Positions 39,857 through 49,190 of a stretch of DNA of 64,000 bases are shown in pieces (the stretch's first letter is position 1; each line of letters starts with the position of its first letter). The stretch comes from Streptomyces showdoensis. Lineage in GTDB: Bacteria > Actinomycetota > Actinomycetes > Streptomycetales > Streptomycetaceae. The position numbers were made by a program, and so were the translations under genes. The notes under the pieces are model-generated. The model saw nothing but the letters and a program-made list of their open reading frames with translations. It was not told where the DNA came from and ran no database searches. Location: contig NZ_BAAAXG010000011.1 in the NCBI RefSeq assembly GCF_039535475.1, positions 1 to 64,000 of the forward strand. Direction: 5' to 3'.

Positions 39857-40306
39857 ATGACCGGAGACAAAGGGGAACGCAGGCGCCGCCGGTTCCCCGA
39901 CTTCAACGACTGGTTCGACCGCGAGTTCCCGGGGCTGCCCGGCTGGCGCCCCGCCACGGCCGCCCACTCCATCCCGGTGGAGACGACGAGCGCCGACGGC
40001 GCGTACGTGCTGCGGGCCGAGCTGCCCGGCATGGACCCGGACGACATCGCCGTCACGGTCGACGACGACCTGATCACGGTGAGCGCCGAGCACGCCGAGG
40101 GCGAGCAGGACAAGGAGCACTCGGAGTTCCGTTACGGAGCGTTCCGCAGGACCGTGCGGCTGCCCGGCGCGATCCCCGTCGGCGAGGTCGACGCCTCGTA
40201 CGCGGACGGCATCCTCACCATCAGGGTCCCGATGCCCGAAGCGGAGAGCGGGACCGTGCGCAGCATTCCGGTGCGGCGGGCCGGCTCCGGGGGCGGTCGG
40301 TCATGA
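39857..40306 (+). CDS. Hsp20/alpha-crystallin small heat shock protein
   Basis: The 149-residue chaperone has an N-terminal arm rich in Arg, an alpha-crystallin domain (about 42-135; VLRAELPGMDPDDIAVTVDD, EHSEFRYGAFRRTVRLPGAI, YADGILTIRVP) and a short tail. It would hold unfolded proteins under stress. Relatives of the HspX group sit in the mycobacterial DosR regulon. GAGCAGGAGCAGAACG precedes the ATG. Its stop overlaps the next gene as ATGA, so the two are translated together. Confidence 0.92.
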   Translation: MTGDKGERRRRRFPDFNDWFDREFPGLPGWRPATAAHSIPVETTSADGAYVLRAELPGMDPDDIAVTVDDDLITVSAEHAEGEQDKEHSEFRYGAFRRTVRLPGAIPVGEVDASYADGILTIRVPMPEAESGTVRSIPVRRAGSGGGRS

Positions 40307-40872
40307 ACCCGCGGCGCGTCCTGGTCGCGTACGGCAGCGGACACGGCGCCACGGCGGGCATCGCCGACGAGATCGGCCGGACGCTGCGGGCCGACGGCTT
40401 CGACGCGGTCGTCCTGCCGGCCGACACCGTCACCGACGTCAGCGGCTACGACGGAGTCGTCCTCGGCGGGGCCCTCTACGCCGGACACTGGAACGCCAAG
40501 GCCCGCCGGTGCGCCCGGCGCAACGCCGAGCAGCTCCGCCACCGGCCCGTCTGGCTCTTCAGCAGCGGTCCGCTCGACGGCTCCCGGAGTTCGGCCGCCC
40601 CGCACGACATCCCGCCCGTACGCGGGGTCGCGCGCCGGATGAAACGGCTCGGCGCCCGGGAGCACGCCACCTTCGGCGGCGCCCTGACCGCGGACACGGC
40701 CGGTCCGCTCGGCCGGGCCATGGTCCGCCACGGCCAGGGCGGGGACTTCCGCGACCACGCCCGGATCCAGGCCTGGGCGCACCACATCGGGACCGAGCTC
40801 GGCGCCGAACCCGGCACCGACCTCGGCACCGAACCCGGCACCGAAGGCTCCGAAAGCAGCACCCGGAGCTGA
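40303..40872 (+). CDS. Flavodoxin-domain protein
   Basis: The 189-residue protein has the FMN phosphate loop YGSGHGATAGIADEIGRTLR (about 10-29), GYDGVVLGGALYAGHWN and PVWLFSSGPLDGS, matching flavodoxin-like or HemG-like proteins. The tail GTELGAEPGTDLGTEPGTE is a degenerate Gly/Thr/Glu repeat. It is coupled to Hsp20 by a four-base overlap. It may serve electron transfer under low oxygen. Confidence 0.85.
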   Translation: MNPRRVLVAYGSGHGATAGIADEIGRTLRADGFDAVVLPADTVTDVSGYDGVVLGGALYAGHWNAKARRCARRNAEQLRHRPVWLFSSGPLDGSRSSAAPHDIPPVRGVARRMKRLGAREHATFGGALTADTAGPLGRAMVRHGQGGDFRDHARIQAWAHHIGTELGAEPGTDLGTEPGTEGSESSTRS

Positions 40873-40922
40873 CCGCCTCCCCCCCCGTACGCCCGGCGAG
40901 CCGCTCCCACCGGAGGTGCGCC

Positions 40923-41486
40923 ATGGTCGACCACGAGCCGTTCCCCGGCGGCCGCACCGCCCTGGTCCTCGTCCTCCTGCTGGCCCTGATCGGCGGTGCG
41001 ATCACCGCCGGGGCGCTCTGGACGGCCGGCGCCAGGGCCGACCGCGCCCTCGCCGCGCACCGCCACCAGGTGACGGCGACCACGACCGGGCCGGCCAAGG
41101 AGCTGCCCGTCGCCACCCGCTACGGCGCGCATCCGCAGGCCGTCGCGCCGGCGGTCTGGGGCTACCCCGATGACGTGCGCAGGACCGGCAGCGTCGCCGT
41201 ACCGCCCGGTTCGCCGCGCGGCCGCACGGTCGTGATCTGGGTGGACGACGCGGGCGCCCAGGCCCGGCCCCCGGGCAGCGCGGCGGACCGCGCGCTGCTC
41301 TCGCTCTCCGGCGGAACGGCCACGGCGTTCGCCGTCGGCGGGGTCGGGGCGGGTGTCCTCCTCCTCGTACGGCGGACGGTCCAGGCCCGCGGGCTGGCGG
41401 CCTGGGAACGCGAGTGGGAGCAGGTGGAGCCGGTGTGGTCGGGCCGGCTCCGGCGGGGCAGCGGGCAGGGGACGGAGGACGACTGA
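40923..41486 (+). CDS. Rv1733c-like membrane protein
   Basis: The 187-residue protein has two transmembrane helices (about 13-35 and 130-148) with an extracellular domain between them that includes RYGAHPQAVAPAVWGYPDDV and VVIWVDDAGAQARPPGS. This layout matches the Rv1733c family, a conserved DosR-regulon membrane antigen in mycobacteria. CGGAGGTGCGCC precedes the ATG. Function is unknown. Confidence 0.78.
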   Translation: MVDHEPFPGGRTALVLVLLLALIGGAITAGALWTAGARADRALAAHRHQVTATTTGPAKELPVATRYGAHPQAVAPAVWGYPDDVRRTGSVAVPPGSPRGRTVVIWVDDAGAQARPPGSAADRALLSLSGGTATAFAVGGVGAGVLLLVRRTVQARGLAAWEREWEQVEPVWSGRLRRGSGQGTEDD

Positions 41487-41489
41487 GGA

Positions 41490-41600
41490 CGGCCGAGGGC
41501 GAGGAGTACGGCTGAGGGCGGCGGGGCAGGGCCGAGGGCGAGGGAGTACGGCTCGGGGCGGCGGGGCAGGGCCGAGGGCGACCGGGTACGACCGAGGCAG
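41490..41600. repeat. Two-and-a-half-copy GC-rich tandem repeat upstream of pncB 3' end
   Basis: A unit of about 45 bases (GGCCGAGGGCGAG, GAGTACGGC, GGGGCGGCGGGGCAG) recurs twice plus a partial, between the Rv1733c-like stop and the pncB stop. No frame is convincing. Confidence 0.65.
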
Positions 41601-41610
41601 GTGTGTGCCC

Positions 41611-42945
41611 CTACCGCCCGGAGCCCGTCCGCACCTCGATCCGGTGCCGTACGACGGTCGTCAGGGCGGTGAGCCGGGTCGACACCGTCGGGAGCGGCGC
41701 CACGGGGGAGCGGATCCGCCGGGCCTCCTCCGGAAGGTGCGCGAGGTCGGCCTCGAAGCGGAGGCGGGCGGCGGCCAGGGTGTCCGGTGGTTCCGTGCGG
41801 AGTCCGCCGCGCATCACCGTCCGCAGCAGCGGCTCCGTGCCCTCGGGGGGTTCCTCGTTCGCCAGGCCGATGACGTCGCGCAGGCCGGGCCCGCGGAAGA
41901 CCTGCTTGCGGCCGGGCGCCGTGACCTTCCCCGGGGACAGCTTCATGACGGGCCGCCCGTCGTACTCGACCAGTTTGTAGGCCGCGTCCGGGTACGGGGC
42001 GTCGGCGGCCACGCCGACCCTGCTCCCCACCGCGTACACGTCGATCGGCGCCCCCTCCCGGACGAGCCGGTCGACGCCGTACTCGTCGAGGCCGCCGCTC
42101 GCGATGATCTGGACGTCCGGCAGCCCCGCCGCGTCGAGGGCGCCGCGGGCCCGGCGGGCCAGCGCGCCCAGGTCGCCGCTGTCGAGCCGGATCCCGCAGC
42201 CGGGACCGAGTCCGAGGTCCCTGAACACCCGGGCGGCCGTGGCGACGCCGCGGTCGGTGTCGAACGTGTCGACCAGGAAGGTCACCGGCCCCGGATGGGT
42301 GCGGGCGAAGGCCCGGAACGCCTGCTCCTCCGAGCCGAAGGCCTCGACGTACGAGTGGGCCATCGTGCCGGCGGCCGGGATGCCGTAGCGGGCCGCGGCG
42401 GCGACGTTGCTGGTGGCGGCGAAGCCGACCAGGGCGCAGAGCCGCGCCGCCGTCGTACCGGCCTCGGGGCCGTGGGCGCGGCGCAGCGAGAAGTCGACCA
42501 GGGGCCGCCCCGCGGCGGCGAGCACGCACCGCGCCGCCTTGGCGGCGACCACCGTCTGGTGGCACAGCAGGGACAGCAGGTACGTCTCGACGAGCTGCGC
42601 CTGCGGCAGCGGCGCGGTGACCTCCAGGAGCGGCTCGCCCGCGAGGACGAGCCGGCCCTCGGGCACCGCGCGCACCTCGCCGTCGAAGGACAGGCCGAGG
42701 AGCGGTCCGAGGTCCTCGGCGGGCCGTCGCAGCGCCTCGGCGAACTCCTCGACGTCGGAGCGTCCCACCCGGAAGCGGGAGAGGTGGTCCAGGGCCGGTT
42801 CGAGCCCGGCGGCGACGAGGAATCCGCGCTCCGGCGGGAGATCGCGGACGAAGAGGCCAAAGGTGGCCGGTGCCCGCATGTCCTCCCGCAGGTACGAGAG
42901 CGCCATCGTGACCTCGTACAGGTCGGTGGTGGTGACCTGGGACAT
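41611..42945 (-). CDS. pncB: Nicotinate phosphoribosyltransferase
   Basis: The 444-residue enzyme joins nicotinate to PRPP for NAD salvage. Hallmarks are the start TTTDLYEVTMALSYLRED, the TSNVAAAARYGIPAAGTMAH block (about 175-195; His phosphorylation site region), DTDRGVATAARVFRDLG and RLDSGDLGALARRA for the PRPP site. The mycobacterial PncB2 (Rv0573c) is in the DosR regulon, so its place here fits a stress role. ATG at 42945 is used. Next to it on the same strand is the cyn operon with a stem-loop between them. Confidence 0.92.
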   Translation of the reverse strand: MSQVTTTDLYEVTMALSYLREDMRAPATFGLFVRDLPPERGFLVAAGLEPALDHLSRFRVGRSDVEEFAEALRRPAEDLGPLLGLSFDGEVRAVPEGRLVLAGEPLLEVTAPLPQAQLVETYLLSLLCHQTVVAAKAARCVLAAAGRPLVDFSLRRAHGPEAGTTAARLCALVGFAATSNVAAAARYGIPAAGTMAHSYVEAFGSEEQAFRAFARTHPGPVTFLVDTFDTDRGVATAARVFRDLGLGPGCGIRLDSGDLGALARRARGALDAAGLPDVQIIASGGLDEYGVDRLVREGAPIDVYAVGSRVGVAADAPYPDAAYKLVEYDGRPVMKLSPGKVTAPGRKQVFRGPGLRDVIGLANEEPPEGTEPLLRTVMRGGLRTEPPDTLAAARLRFEADLAHLPEEARRIRSPVAPLPTVSTRLTALTTVVRHRIEVRTGSGR

Positions 42946-42968
42946 GCTTCGAGCATGCGCGCCGGAGC

Positions 42969-42994
42969 GGGCGGCCGCACCAGGGCGGCCGCCC
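42969..42994 (-). terminator. Stem-loop behind the cynT-cynS operon
   Basis: GGGCGGCCGC (42969-42978) and GCGGCCGCCC (42985-42994) are perfect ten-base arms with a six-base loop. The hairpin lies 35 bases after the cynS stop and just before pncB. It probably ends the cyn transcript. Confidence 0.55.
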
Positions 42995-43028
42995 GCGGGG
43001 CGGTGCCGGACCGGCCCGACCTGCCGGA

Positions 43029-43499
43029 TCAGAAGGGCTTGGTCGGCAGGTACTTGCCGTCCAGGGTGATGACGGCGCGCTCGCCGCCCTCGGGGTCGGC
43101 GACCTTCTTGACGTCGAGCCTGAAGTTGATCGCGGAGATGATGCCGTCCCCGAACTGCTCGTGCACCAGGGCCTTGAGGGTGGTGCCGTAGACCTGGAGC
43201 ATCTCGTAGAAGCGGTAGACGGTCGGGTCGGTGGGGATGCCGCCGGGGATCGAGCCGCGCGTCGGGATGGTCTGCAGCAGCACCACCGCGTCCTCGTCCA
43301 GGCCCAGCAGCTCGGCGACCGCCTTCGCCGAGTGCTCCGGCAGCGCGTGCTGGCCGAGGACGGCGGCGGTGACGAACGCGACGGACAGGCCGGCGGCGTC
43401 GGCGACCTGCTGCCAGGAGAGGTCCTTGCGCGTCTTGGCCTCGACGGCGGCGATGGCCAGGGTCTGGCGGGCGGTGGGGTCGAACTGGGCGTGCACCAT
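43029..43499 (-). CDS. cynS: Cyanate hydratase (cyanase)
   Basis: The 156-residue enzyme breaks cyanate down with bicarbonate to ammonia and CO2. The catalytic residues known for E. coli cyanase are at the same numbers: Arg96 and Glu99 in [15 protein letters not shown] and Ser122 in DGIISAINF. An N-terminal helical domain and the C-terminal dimer domain ([10 protein letters not shown]) are complete. ATG at 43,497-43,499 is used. It follows the carbonic anhydrase gene by 89 bases in one operon. Confidence 0.95.
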   Translation of the reverse strand: MVHAQFDPTARQTLAIAAVEAKTRKDLSWQQVADAAGLSVAFVTAAVLGQHALPEHSAKAVAELLGLDEDAVVLLQTIPTRGSIPGGIPTDPTVYRFYEMLQVYGTTLKALVHEQFGDGIISAINFRLDVKKVADPEGGERAVITLDGKYLPTKPF

Positions 43500-43588
43500 G
43501 ATGGGGTTCCTTGTCTGACGGGGGTGGACGGAGAAGAGGGAGTGGCTGAGGCGGTCGGGGCGGTCGGGGCGGTCGGGCCGGCCGGGGG

Positions 43589-44173
43589 TCAGGCCGCGAC
43601 GGGCGAGCCGGCGGCGGTCAGTTCCTCCACGTGGCCGCTGCCGATGTCGTAGACCCAGCCGCGCAGGGTGACCCGCCGCCCGGCCAGGGCGCGGGCGACC
43701 GACGGGTGGGTGGCCAGGTTCGCCAGCTGGGCCAGCACGTTCTGCCGCACGAGGGCGGGCACGTCACCGGCGGCGGTGCGGGCCCGGGAGGCGTCGGCGT
43801 GCCGCAGCCAGGCGGCGACCGCCGGGGCGCCGCTCAGGTCGTGCCCCTGGGCGAGCGCGGTCATCGCGCCGCAGGCCGAGTGGCCGCAGACGACGATGTC
43901 CCGGACGCCCAGCGCGGAGACGGCGTACTCGATGCTCGCCGCGACCCCGTCCGCGCCGGGCGTGTGGGCGGGCACCAGGTTTCCCGCGGTGCGGATGACG
44001 AACAGGTCGCCCGGCTCGGTGCCGGTGATCAGCTCGGGGACCACACGGGCGTCGGAGCAGCCGATGAACAGGGTGTGCGGGCTGTGCTGGGTGGCCAGGC
44101 GGGCGAAGAGCTCCGCCTTGGCGGGGAAGACGTCCCGCTGGAAACGGGCGATGCCTTCGGCGAGGTCCTGCAT
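43589..44173 (-). CDS. cynT: Beta-class carbonic anhydrase
   Basis: The 194-residue enzyme has the zinc ligands of the beta class in IGCSDARV (Cys and Asp) and [10 protein letters not shown] (His and Cys). It would supply bicarbonate for cyanase and retain CO2, as CynT does. The ATG at 44,171-44,173 stands behind AAGGGAG; an upstream start would add 17 residues. It leads the operon with cynS and is divergent from the LysR gene. Confidence 0.9.
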   Translation of the reverse strand: MQDLAEGIARFQRDVFPAKAELFARLATQHSPHTLFIGCSDARVVPELITGTEPGDLFVIRTAGNLVPAHTPGADGVAASIEYAVSALGVRDIVVCGHSACGAMTALAQGHDLSGAPAVAAWLRHADASRARTAAGDVPALVRQNVLAQLANLATHPSVARALAGRRVTLRGWVYDIGSGHVEELTAAGSPVAA

Positions 44174-44240
44174 GGGGTCGCTCCCTTCTGTGGCGGCCGG
44201 CCCCTCGGTGCCGGCGAGATCCACCCTGCACGACCTGTGC

Positions 44241-44304
44241 CTATAGCGTCCAAGACTTGCTGGCGATCAGAGCTAGTGATGCCATCTATGGCTGCGCCTA
44301 TAGT
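44241..44304. promoter_or_regulatory. Divergent cynT/cynR promoter and LysR operator
   Basis: The 138-base gap contains CTATAG at 44,241-44,246 and 44,298-44,303, and GCCATCTATGGC (44,281-44,292), a perfect GCCAT/ATGGC inverted repeat. TATAGT ends seven bases before the cynR ATG, suggesting a leaderless message, and TATAGG faces cynT. The arrangement fits a LysR regulator that controls its own gene and the operon. Confidence 0.5.
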
Positions 44305-44311
44305 GGTGCGC

Positions 44312-45265
44312 ATGGCCGCCTCTCCGGAACTGCGTCATCTGCGCTACCTGCTCGCCGTCGCCGAACACGGCAACTTCACCCGCGCCGCCGAGGCCCTGCA
44401 CATCTCCCAGCCCACGCTCTCCCAGCAGGTCAGACAGCTGGAGCGCACCCTCGGCGTGCAGCTCCTCGACCGCACCGGGCGCACGGTCCGGCTCACCGAC
44501 GCCGGTGCCGTGTACGCGGAGCACGCCCGGCGCGCGCTCCGCGACCTGGCCGCCGCCGAACGCGCCGTCCACGACGTCCAGGACCTCGCCGGCGGCCACC
44601 TGCGGCTGGGCGTCACCCCCACCTTCACCGCGTACCTCGTCGGCCCGCTCGCCGCCGAGCTGCACGCCCGTCACCCCGGGATCGGCCTGACCCTGACCGA
44701 GACGACCCAGGACCGCGTCGAGGCCGCCCTGCTCGCCGACGAACTCGACATCGGCATCGCCTTCGCCGGCCCGCACCCGCCCGGCATCGCCGCCTCGCCG
44801 CTGTTCACCGAGACACTCGGCCTCGTCACCGCCGACGGAGCCGTCCCGCCTCCCCCCGGACCGCTGCCGGTCCGGGCCCTGGCGGATCGTCGACTGGCGC
44901 TCCTCAGCGGCGACTTCGCGACGCGGGCGCACATCGACGCCTACCTCGCGGCCCACCGCGTCGCGCCGCGCATCGCGGTGGAGGCCAACTCCATCCAGGC
45001 CCTCACCGAGATCGTCCGGCGCGGCCCGCTGGCCACCGTGCTGCCCGACGCCATCACCCACGAGCACCCCCACCTCGTCCCCGTCCCCCTCGACCCGCCC
45101 CTGCCCGCCCGCACCGTGACCCTCCTGCACCGGCAGGGCGCCTACCGGAGCGCCGCCGCCCGCGCCTTCGTCCGCCTCGCCCACGACCTCGTCCGGGCCC
45201 GCGGCTACACCGGAACCGGGACCGACACCCCGACGGACGGAGTGACCGCCCCACCGACGGAGTGA
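44312..45265 (+). CDS. cynR: LysR-family regulator of the cyn operon
   Basis: The 317-residue protein has the LysR helix-turn-helix at about 20-65 (NFTRAAEALHISQPTLSQQV) and a periplasmic-binding-like inducer domain (GHLRLGVTPTFTAYLVGP). It would turn on cynTS with cyanate. Divergent placement supports this. The tail TGTGTDTPTDGVTAPPTE is low-complexity and absent in typical CynR; it is coded by GACGGAGTGACC-like repeats. A GTG two codons earlier is possible. Confidence 0.85.
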   Translation: MAASPELRHLRYLLAVAEHGNFTRAAEALHISQPTLSQQVRQLERTLGVQLLDRTGRTVRLTDAGAVYAEHARRALRDLAAAERAVHDVQDLAGGHLRLGVTPTFTAYLVGPLAAELHARHPGIGLTLTETTQDRVEAALLADELDIGIAFAGPHPPGIAASPLFTETLGLVTADGAVPPPPGPLPVRALADRRLALLSGDFATRAHIDAYLAAHRVAPRIAVEANSIQALTEIVRRGPLATVLPDAITHEHPHLVPVPLDPPLPARTVTLLHRQGAYRSAAARAFVRLAHDLVRARGYTGTGTDTPTDGVTAPPTE

Positions 45266-45294
45266 CCGGCGCGCCGCACAGTGACCGGCGCGCC
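45228..45294. repeat. Short direct repeats at the cynR 3' end
   Basis: CCGACGGAGTGACC and GTGACCGGCGCGCC are repeated over the last cynR codons and the gap to the CBS gene. Confidence 0.5.
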
Positions 45295-45316
45295 CGCACA
45301 GGGCCCGGCGCGAGCC

Positions 45317-45976
45317 CTACGCCCCCGTCCGCGCCGCGAGTTCGCAGCGCACGTCCACCACGCCCTCGACCGCACGGGCAAGCCGCGCGGCGACGGGCAC
45401 CAGGTCGACGTGCGGGTCGAGGCCGGTGCCGGACAGGGTCACGACACCGGCCTCGACCCGCACGTCGACCTGGTGCCGGGAGAGCGGGAACAGGGGCTCG
45501 ACGACGTCGTGGCGCACCTCGGCCGCCAGGTCCTCGTCCGGGCGCAGGAACACCTTGAGCAGGTCGGAGCGGCTCACGACGCCCCGGAGGACACCGCCCG
45601 CGTCGACGACCGGGAGGCGCTTGACGCCGCGGACCGTCATGAGGCGGGCGGCGGCGGGCAGGGAGGCCCCGGGGGAGACGGTCACCGCCGGCGAGGTCAT
45701 CAGCTCCCGGGCGCGACGGGAGCCGGCCTTGGCGGTGGCGTCGAGGTGCCGCATCTGCTCGACGAGGCCCAGGCGGTGGTCGTGGAACTCCTCCTTGAGG
45801 AGCAGGTCCGCCTCGGAGACGACCCCGACGACCCGCCCCTCGCCCTCCACGACGGGCACGGCCGTCACCCGCCACCTCCGCATGGTGGTGACGATCTCCT
45901 TGAAGTCCGCGCCGGGAAGGACGGCGACGACCCTCCGGGTCATCACGTCGGCGACGGTGTACGGCTTCGAGGTCAT
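45317..45976 (-). CDS. CBS-pair and BON domain protein
   Basis: The 219-residue protein has CBS domains at about 8-70 and 92-148 ([40 protein letters not shown]) and a BON domain ([17 protein letters not shown]). It is a paralog of the CBS genes at 34.6 and 48.6 kb. GGAGAGGGCC precedes the ATG at 45976. It is the last gene of the stress operon that runs from 49,190. Confidence 0.85.
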   Translation of the reverse strand: MTSKPYTVADVMTRRVVAVLPGADFKEIVTTMRRWRVTAVPVVEGEGRVVGVVSEADLLLKEEFHDHRLGLVEQMRHLDATAKAGSRRARELMTSPAVTVSPGASLPAAARLMTVRGVKRLPVVDAGGVLRGVVSRSDLLKVFLRPDEDLAAEVRHDVVEPLFPLSRHQVDVRVEAGVVTLSGTGLDPHVDLVPVAARLARAVEGVVDVRCELAARTGA

Positions 45977-46010
45977 GGCCCTCTCCTCACCGGGGCTGCC
46001 TGCCGCCCGG

Positions 46011-47436
46011 TCAGCGGACCAGAACGGCCTCGCCGGAGCGGGGGACGACGGCCGTCCAGCCCAACTCCCGGTCGACGCGGTCGCGCAGGGCCTGGGACGC
46101 ACCCGGCTCGCCGTGGACGAGGTAGGTGGTGTGCGGGCGGGGAGCGCCGCGCAGCCAGTCCACGATCTGCCCCGCGTCGGCGTGCGCCGAGAAGTGCGGG
46201 ACGTCGGCGACCTCGGCGCGCACGGGCACGTACGCGCCGAACATCTTGAGCGTCCGGGCCCCGTCGACCAGGTCCCGCGCCCGGGTGCCGGCGGCGGCGA
46301 AGCCGACCACGACCACCGCGTTGCGCGGGTCGGGGAGCAGCCGGCGCAGGTGGTGCAGGACCCGGCCGCCGGTGGCCATGCCGGCCGAGGAGACGATGAC
46401 GGCGGGGCCGTGCGTGCTGTTGATGTCGATGGACTCCTGGACGGTGCGGGCGGCGAGGAACGGCTCGGGGCTGAGCGCGGCCTCCCCCCCGGGCCAGGAT
46501 CTCGGGCCGCAGCTCCGCCGACCGTTCGCGTACGGCGTCCCGGTAGACGTCCAGGGCGGCCAGGGCCATCGGGCTGTCCACGTACACCGGGACCGACCGG
46601 GGCAGGACGTCCGTCCCGCGCAGCCGGGTCAGTTCGTGCAGCACGACCTCGGTGCGGTCGATCGCGAAGGCCGGGATGACGACGGTGCCGCCCCGGGCGA
46701 GGGTCCGCCCGACGACGTCGGCGAACGCGGAGCGCCCGGACTCCTGGTCGTGGCGCCGGTCGCCGTACGTCGACTCCAGGAGCAGCACGTCCGCTCCGGA
46801 GAACGGCTCGGGCGGCAGCAGCAGCGGGTGCCCGGGCCGGCCCAGGTCCCCGGAGACGGCCAGCGTGTGCCCGTCCTCCAGGGTGAGACGGGCCCAGGCC
46901 GACCCGAGGATGTGCCCGCCGTGGTGGAGCGTCAGCCGCGTGCCGTTCACGATCTCCACCTCCGGTCCGACCGGGACCGGATCGAGGAACGCCAGCGTCT
47001 TCTCCACGTCGGAGTCGTCGTAGAGCGGCCGGGCCGGGCGGTGCTTGGACCAGCCGTGCTCGTCGGCGTGCCGGGCCGCCTCCATCTGGAGCCGGGCGCT
47101 GTCGCGCAGCACGATCGAGGCCAGCCGGGCGGTCGCGGCGCTGGTGAGGATCGGGCCCCGGAAGCCCTGCCGCACCAGGCGCGGCAGATAGCCGCAGTGG
47201 TCCAGGTGCGCGTGGGTGACGACCACGGCGTCGATGTCGGCGGCGTCCCGGCCGAACCGTTCCCAGTTGCGCCGCCGCAGCCGGGCGAAGCCCTGGAACA
47301 GACCGCAGTCGACGAGGATCCGGGACCGGTCGCCCTCGACGAGGAACTTGCTCCCGGTGACCGTCCCCACGCCGCCCAGGAAGCTGAGCAGGGCCGGCCG
47401 CGGGGTGACGGCGGGGTACGGGACTGCCTCGGACAT
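46011..47436 (-). CDS. Metallo-beta-lactamase/beta-CASP RNase-fold protein with one 1-base frameshift
   Basis: This protein belongs to the beta-CASP RNase J/CPSF-type family and would cleave [16 protein letters not shown] is the HxHxDH metal motif (about 70-82); [12 protein letters not shown] and [17 protein letters not shown] follow. The frame breaks at the run of seven G (46,484-46,490) in the coding strand; six G would rejoin both halves into about 474 residues, ending [16 protein letters not shown] and SGEAVLVR. The run may be an error or a slippage site. It is preceded by the nitroreductase and followed by the CBS gene in the same operon. Confidence 0.8.
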
Positions 47437-47493
47437 GATCGCCCTCCTCGGGGTGCGTCGTTCGGGTCTCGTTCGGGTGCGCCGGCTCTCCCC

Positions 47494-48519
47494 TCAGTCG
47501 ATGTCGAGCACCTCCGAGACGGGCCGTCGGGGCGTCGCCCGGCCGCGCGGCCCGTACCCCAGGCGCAGCACCATGTGGACGAAGCCCATCGTCGAACCCG
47601 GATCCCTGGCGAGGGACCGCAGTTCGGGCCACTCCAGAGGCTGCGACATGAGCGAGGCGGACAGTCCGTCGAGGGTGGCCCGGAGCAGGATCCGCTGCAT
47701 CGCCTGACCGGCCGTCAGCCACTCCCGCGGGGTGTCGCCGGTCGTGCCGAGCAGGGCGATCTGGGGCCTCTTCTCGAAGGCGGCCGTGGCGCGGGCGGCG
47801 ACCCGCCGCCGGGCGTCGAAGTCCCGGACCGGGGAGGTCACGTCGTACTGGCGCGGCCCGAAGGCGTACGAGGGGATGCCCTCGGTCCCGCTCCCGCCCG
47901 CCCCCTCCGTCGCGGTGCCCTCGCCCGCCGTACCCGTACGGGTCCAGGCGGCGATCTCCGCGCGGACCGAGTCGCTCGCCGCCTCGAACAGCTCGGAGGC
48001 GTGCACCAGGCCCAGCACCGTGTCGGTGTGCCAGGCACCCGGCACGACGAGGCGGCAGCCCTCGCGGACGGCCTCGGCGCTCAGTCCGTCCAGGATCTCG
48101 GCGGGGATCCGCTCCTCGGTGAACGGGAATCGGCTGGTGTGCCGCTCCCGCAGCGCGGTCCGGAAGACGGCCAGCTCGTCCTCCTCCCGGTGCTCCTCAG
48201 CGGGCCCCCGCAGGTGCACGTCGGCCAGGTGCCAGGGCGCGCCGGGGTCCGGCAGCAGCCGGGTCACGGCGTGCAGTCCCCGGTCCGCGGCGGCGACCCG
48301 CAGGCCGAACAGGGCGGCGCCGCAGCCCAGATGGAGGGCGCGGTGGTCGGGGTCCTCGCGGGGCATGGCCCGCGCCGGGTCCCCGTACAGCTCGACGGTG
48401 TCCGTCCCGGACCGGTGGACGAACCTCCAGGGCTGCGCGTTGTGCATGGAGGGCGCGGTGACGGCGTCCTCGACGAGGGCCGTCACGAGGGTCCGGGTCA
48501 GGGGGGTGAGGGTGGGCAC
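47494..48519 (-). CDS. Acg-like nitroreductase-family protein
   Basis: The 341-residue protein contains APSMHNAQPWRFVHR (about 19-33) and two long nitroreductase-like halves, matching Acg/Rv3131/Rv3127, DosR-regulon flavin-binding proteins of unknown substrate. MGFVHMVLRLGYGPRGRATP near the end is the usual C-terminal block. The GTG at 48517-48519 is used; an upstream GTG would overlap the CBS stop as GTGA. It probably sequesters FMN or reduces quinones or nitro-compounds. Confidence 0.82.
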   Translation of the reverse strand: MPTLTPLTRTLVTALVEDAVTAPSMHNAQPWRFVHRSGTDTVELYGDPARAMPREDPDHRALHLGCGAALFGLRVAAADRGLHAVTRLLPDPGAPWHLADVHLRGPAEEHREEDELAVFRTALRERHTSRFPFTEERIPAEILDGLSAEAVREGCRLVVPGAWHTDTVLGLVHASELFEAASDSVRAEIAAWTRTGTAGEGTATEGAGGSGTEGIPSYAFGPRQYDVTSPVRDFDARRRVAARATAAFEKRPQIALLGTTGDTPREWLTAGQAMQRILLRATLDGLSASLMSQPLEWPELRSLARDPGSTMGFVHMVLRLGYGPRGRATPRRPVSEVLDID

Positions 48520-48560
48520 GGTGCGTCCGTCCTGTCGGAGGGGTGCCCCCGGTGCGGGGG

Positions 48561-49190
48561 TCACCACGGGGTGTTCTGCGCGGTGCGCGCGGCGGAGGTG
48601 GCGGCGGGGAACGTGTCGTCCTCGGCGGCGGAGAGCCGGTCCACGACGGCGACGACGCCGTCCACCCGCTCGGCGAGCCTCAGCAGCACCCGGGCCCGGC
48701 TCCGGCGCCGCACCCGTCCTTCGAGCGTCACCACGCCGTCCAGGACGTGGACGTCCACCGCGTCACGGGGCAGGCCCATGGCCTCGGACAGGACGTCCTC
48801 CCGGATGCGTTGCCGGATCTCCGCGTCCGGGCGGAGGAACACGCACAGCAGGTCGCGACGGGTCACGATCCCCACCAGCCGTTCCTCCTCGTCGACGACG
48901 GGGAGGCGCTCCACTCCGCGGCGCACCATCAGGCGCGCCGCGTCCGCGACCGCCTCCTCGGCGTACACGGTCACGGCCGGGGCGGTCATCAGCTCCCGCG
49001 CGCTCGTCCGGCGGCGGGCCAGCAGGTCGGACTCGGAGACGACGCCGAGGACGTGCTCGTCCTCGTCGACGACGGGCAGCCCGCTGATCTCGTGCTCGGC
49101 GAGCAGCTTCGCGAGCTGCTTGAAGGGCGTCGAGGGGACGGCGGAGACCACGTCGTCGGACATCAGGCCGCCGACCTTCATGTGCTTCAT
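48561..49190 (-). CDS. CBS-pair and BON domain protein
   Basis: The 209-residue protein has two CBS domains (VGGLMSDDVVSAVPSTPFKQ, GVERLPVVDEEERLVGIVTR) and a C-terminal BON domain (VDVHVLDGVVTLEGRVRRRS). It is the first gene of the operon with nitroreductase, MBL-RNase and CBS. The ATG at 49190 follows GGAGGCTCG. Two island palindromes are 78 and 99 bases upstream. Confidence 0.85.
   Translation of the reverse strand: MKHMKVGGLMSDDVVSAVPSTPFKQLAKLLAEHEISGLPVVDEDEHVLGVVSESDLLARRRTSARELMTAPAVTVYAEEAVADAARLMVRRGVERLPVVDEEERLVGIVTRRDLLCVFLRPDAEIRQRIREDVLSEAMGLPRDAVDVHVLDGVVTLEGRVRRRSRARVLLRLAERVDGVVAVVDRLSAAEDDTFPAATSAARTAQNTPW

Noticed and set aside
46484..46490. Phase-variation switch as the main call for the G7 tract
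   Set aside because: The tract is short and similar single-base insertions occur elsewhere in the window, so a sequencing error is at least as likely. It is kept only as a finding.
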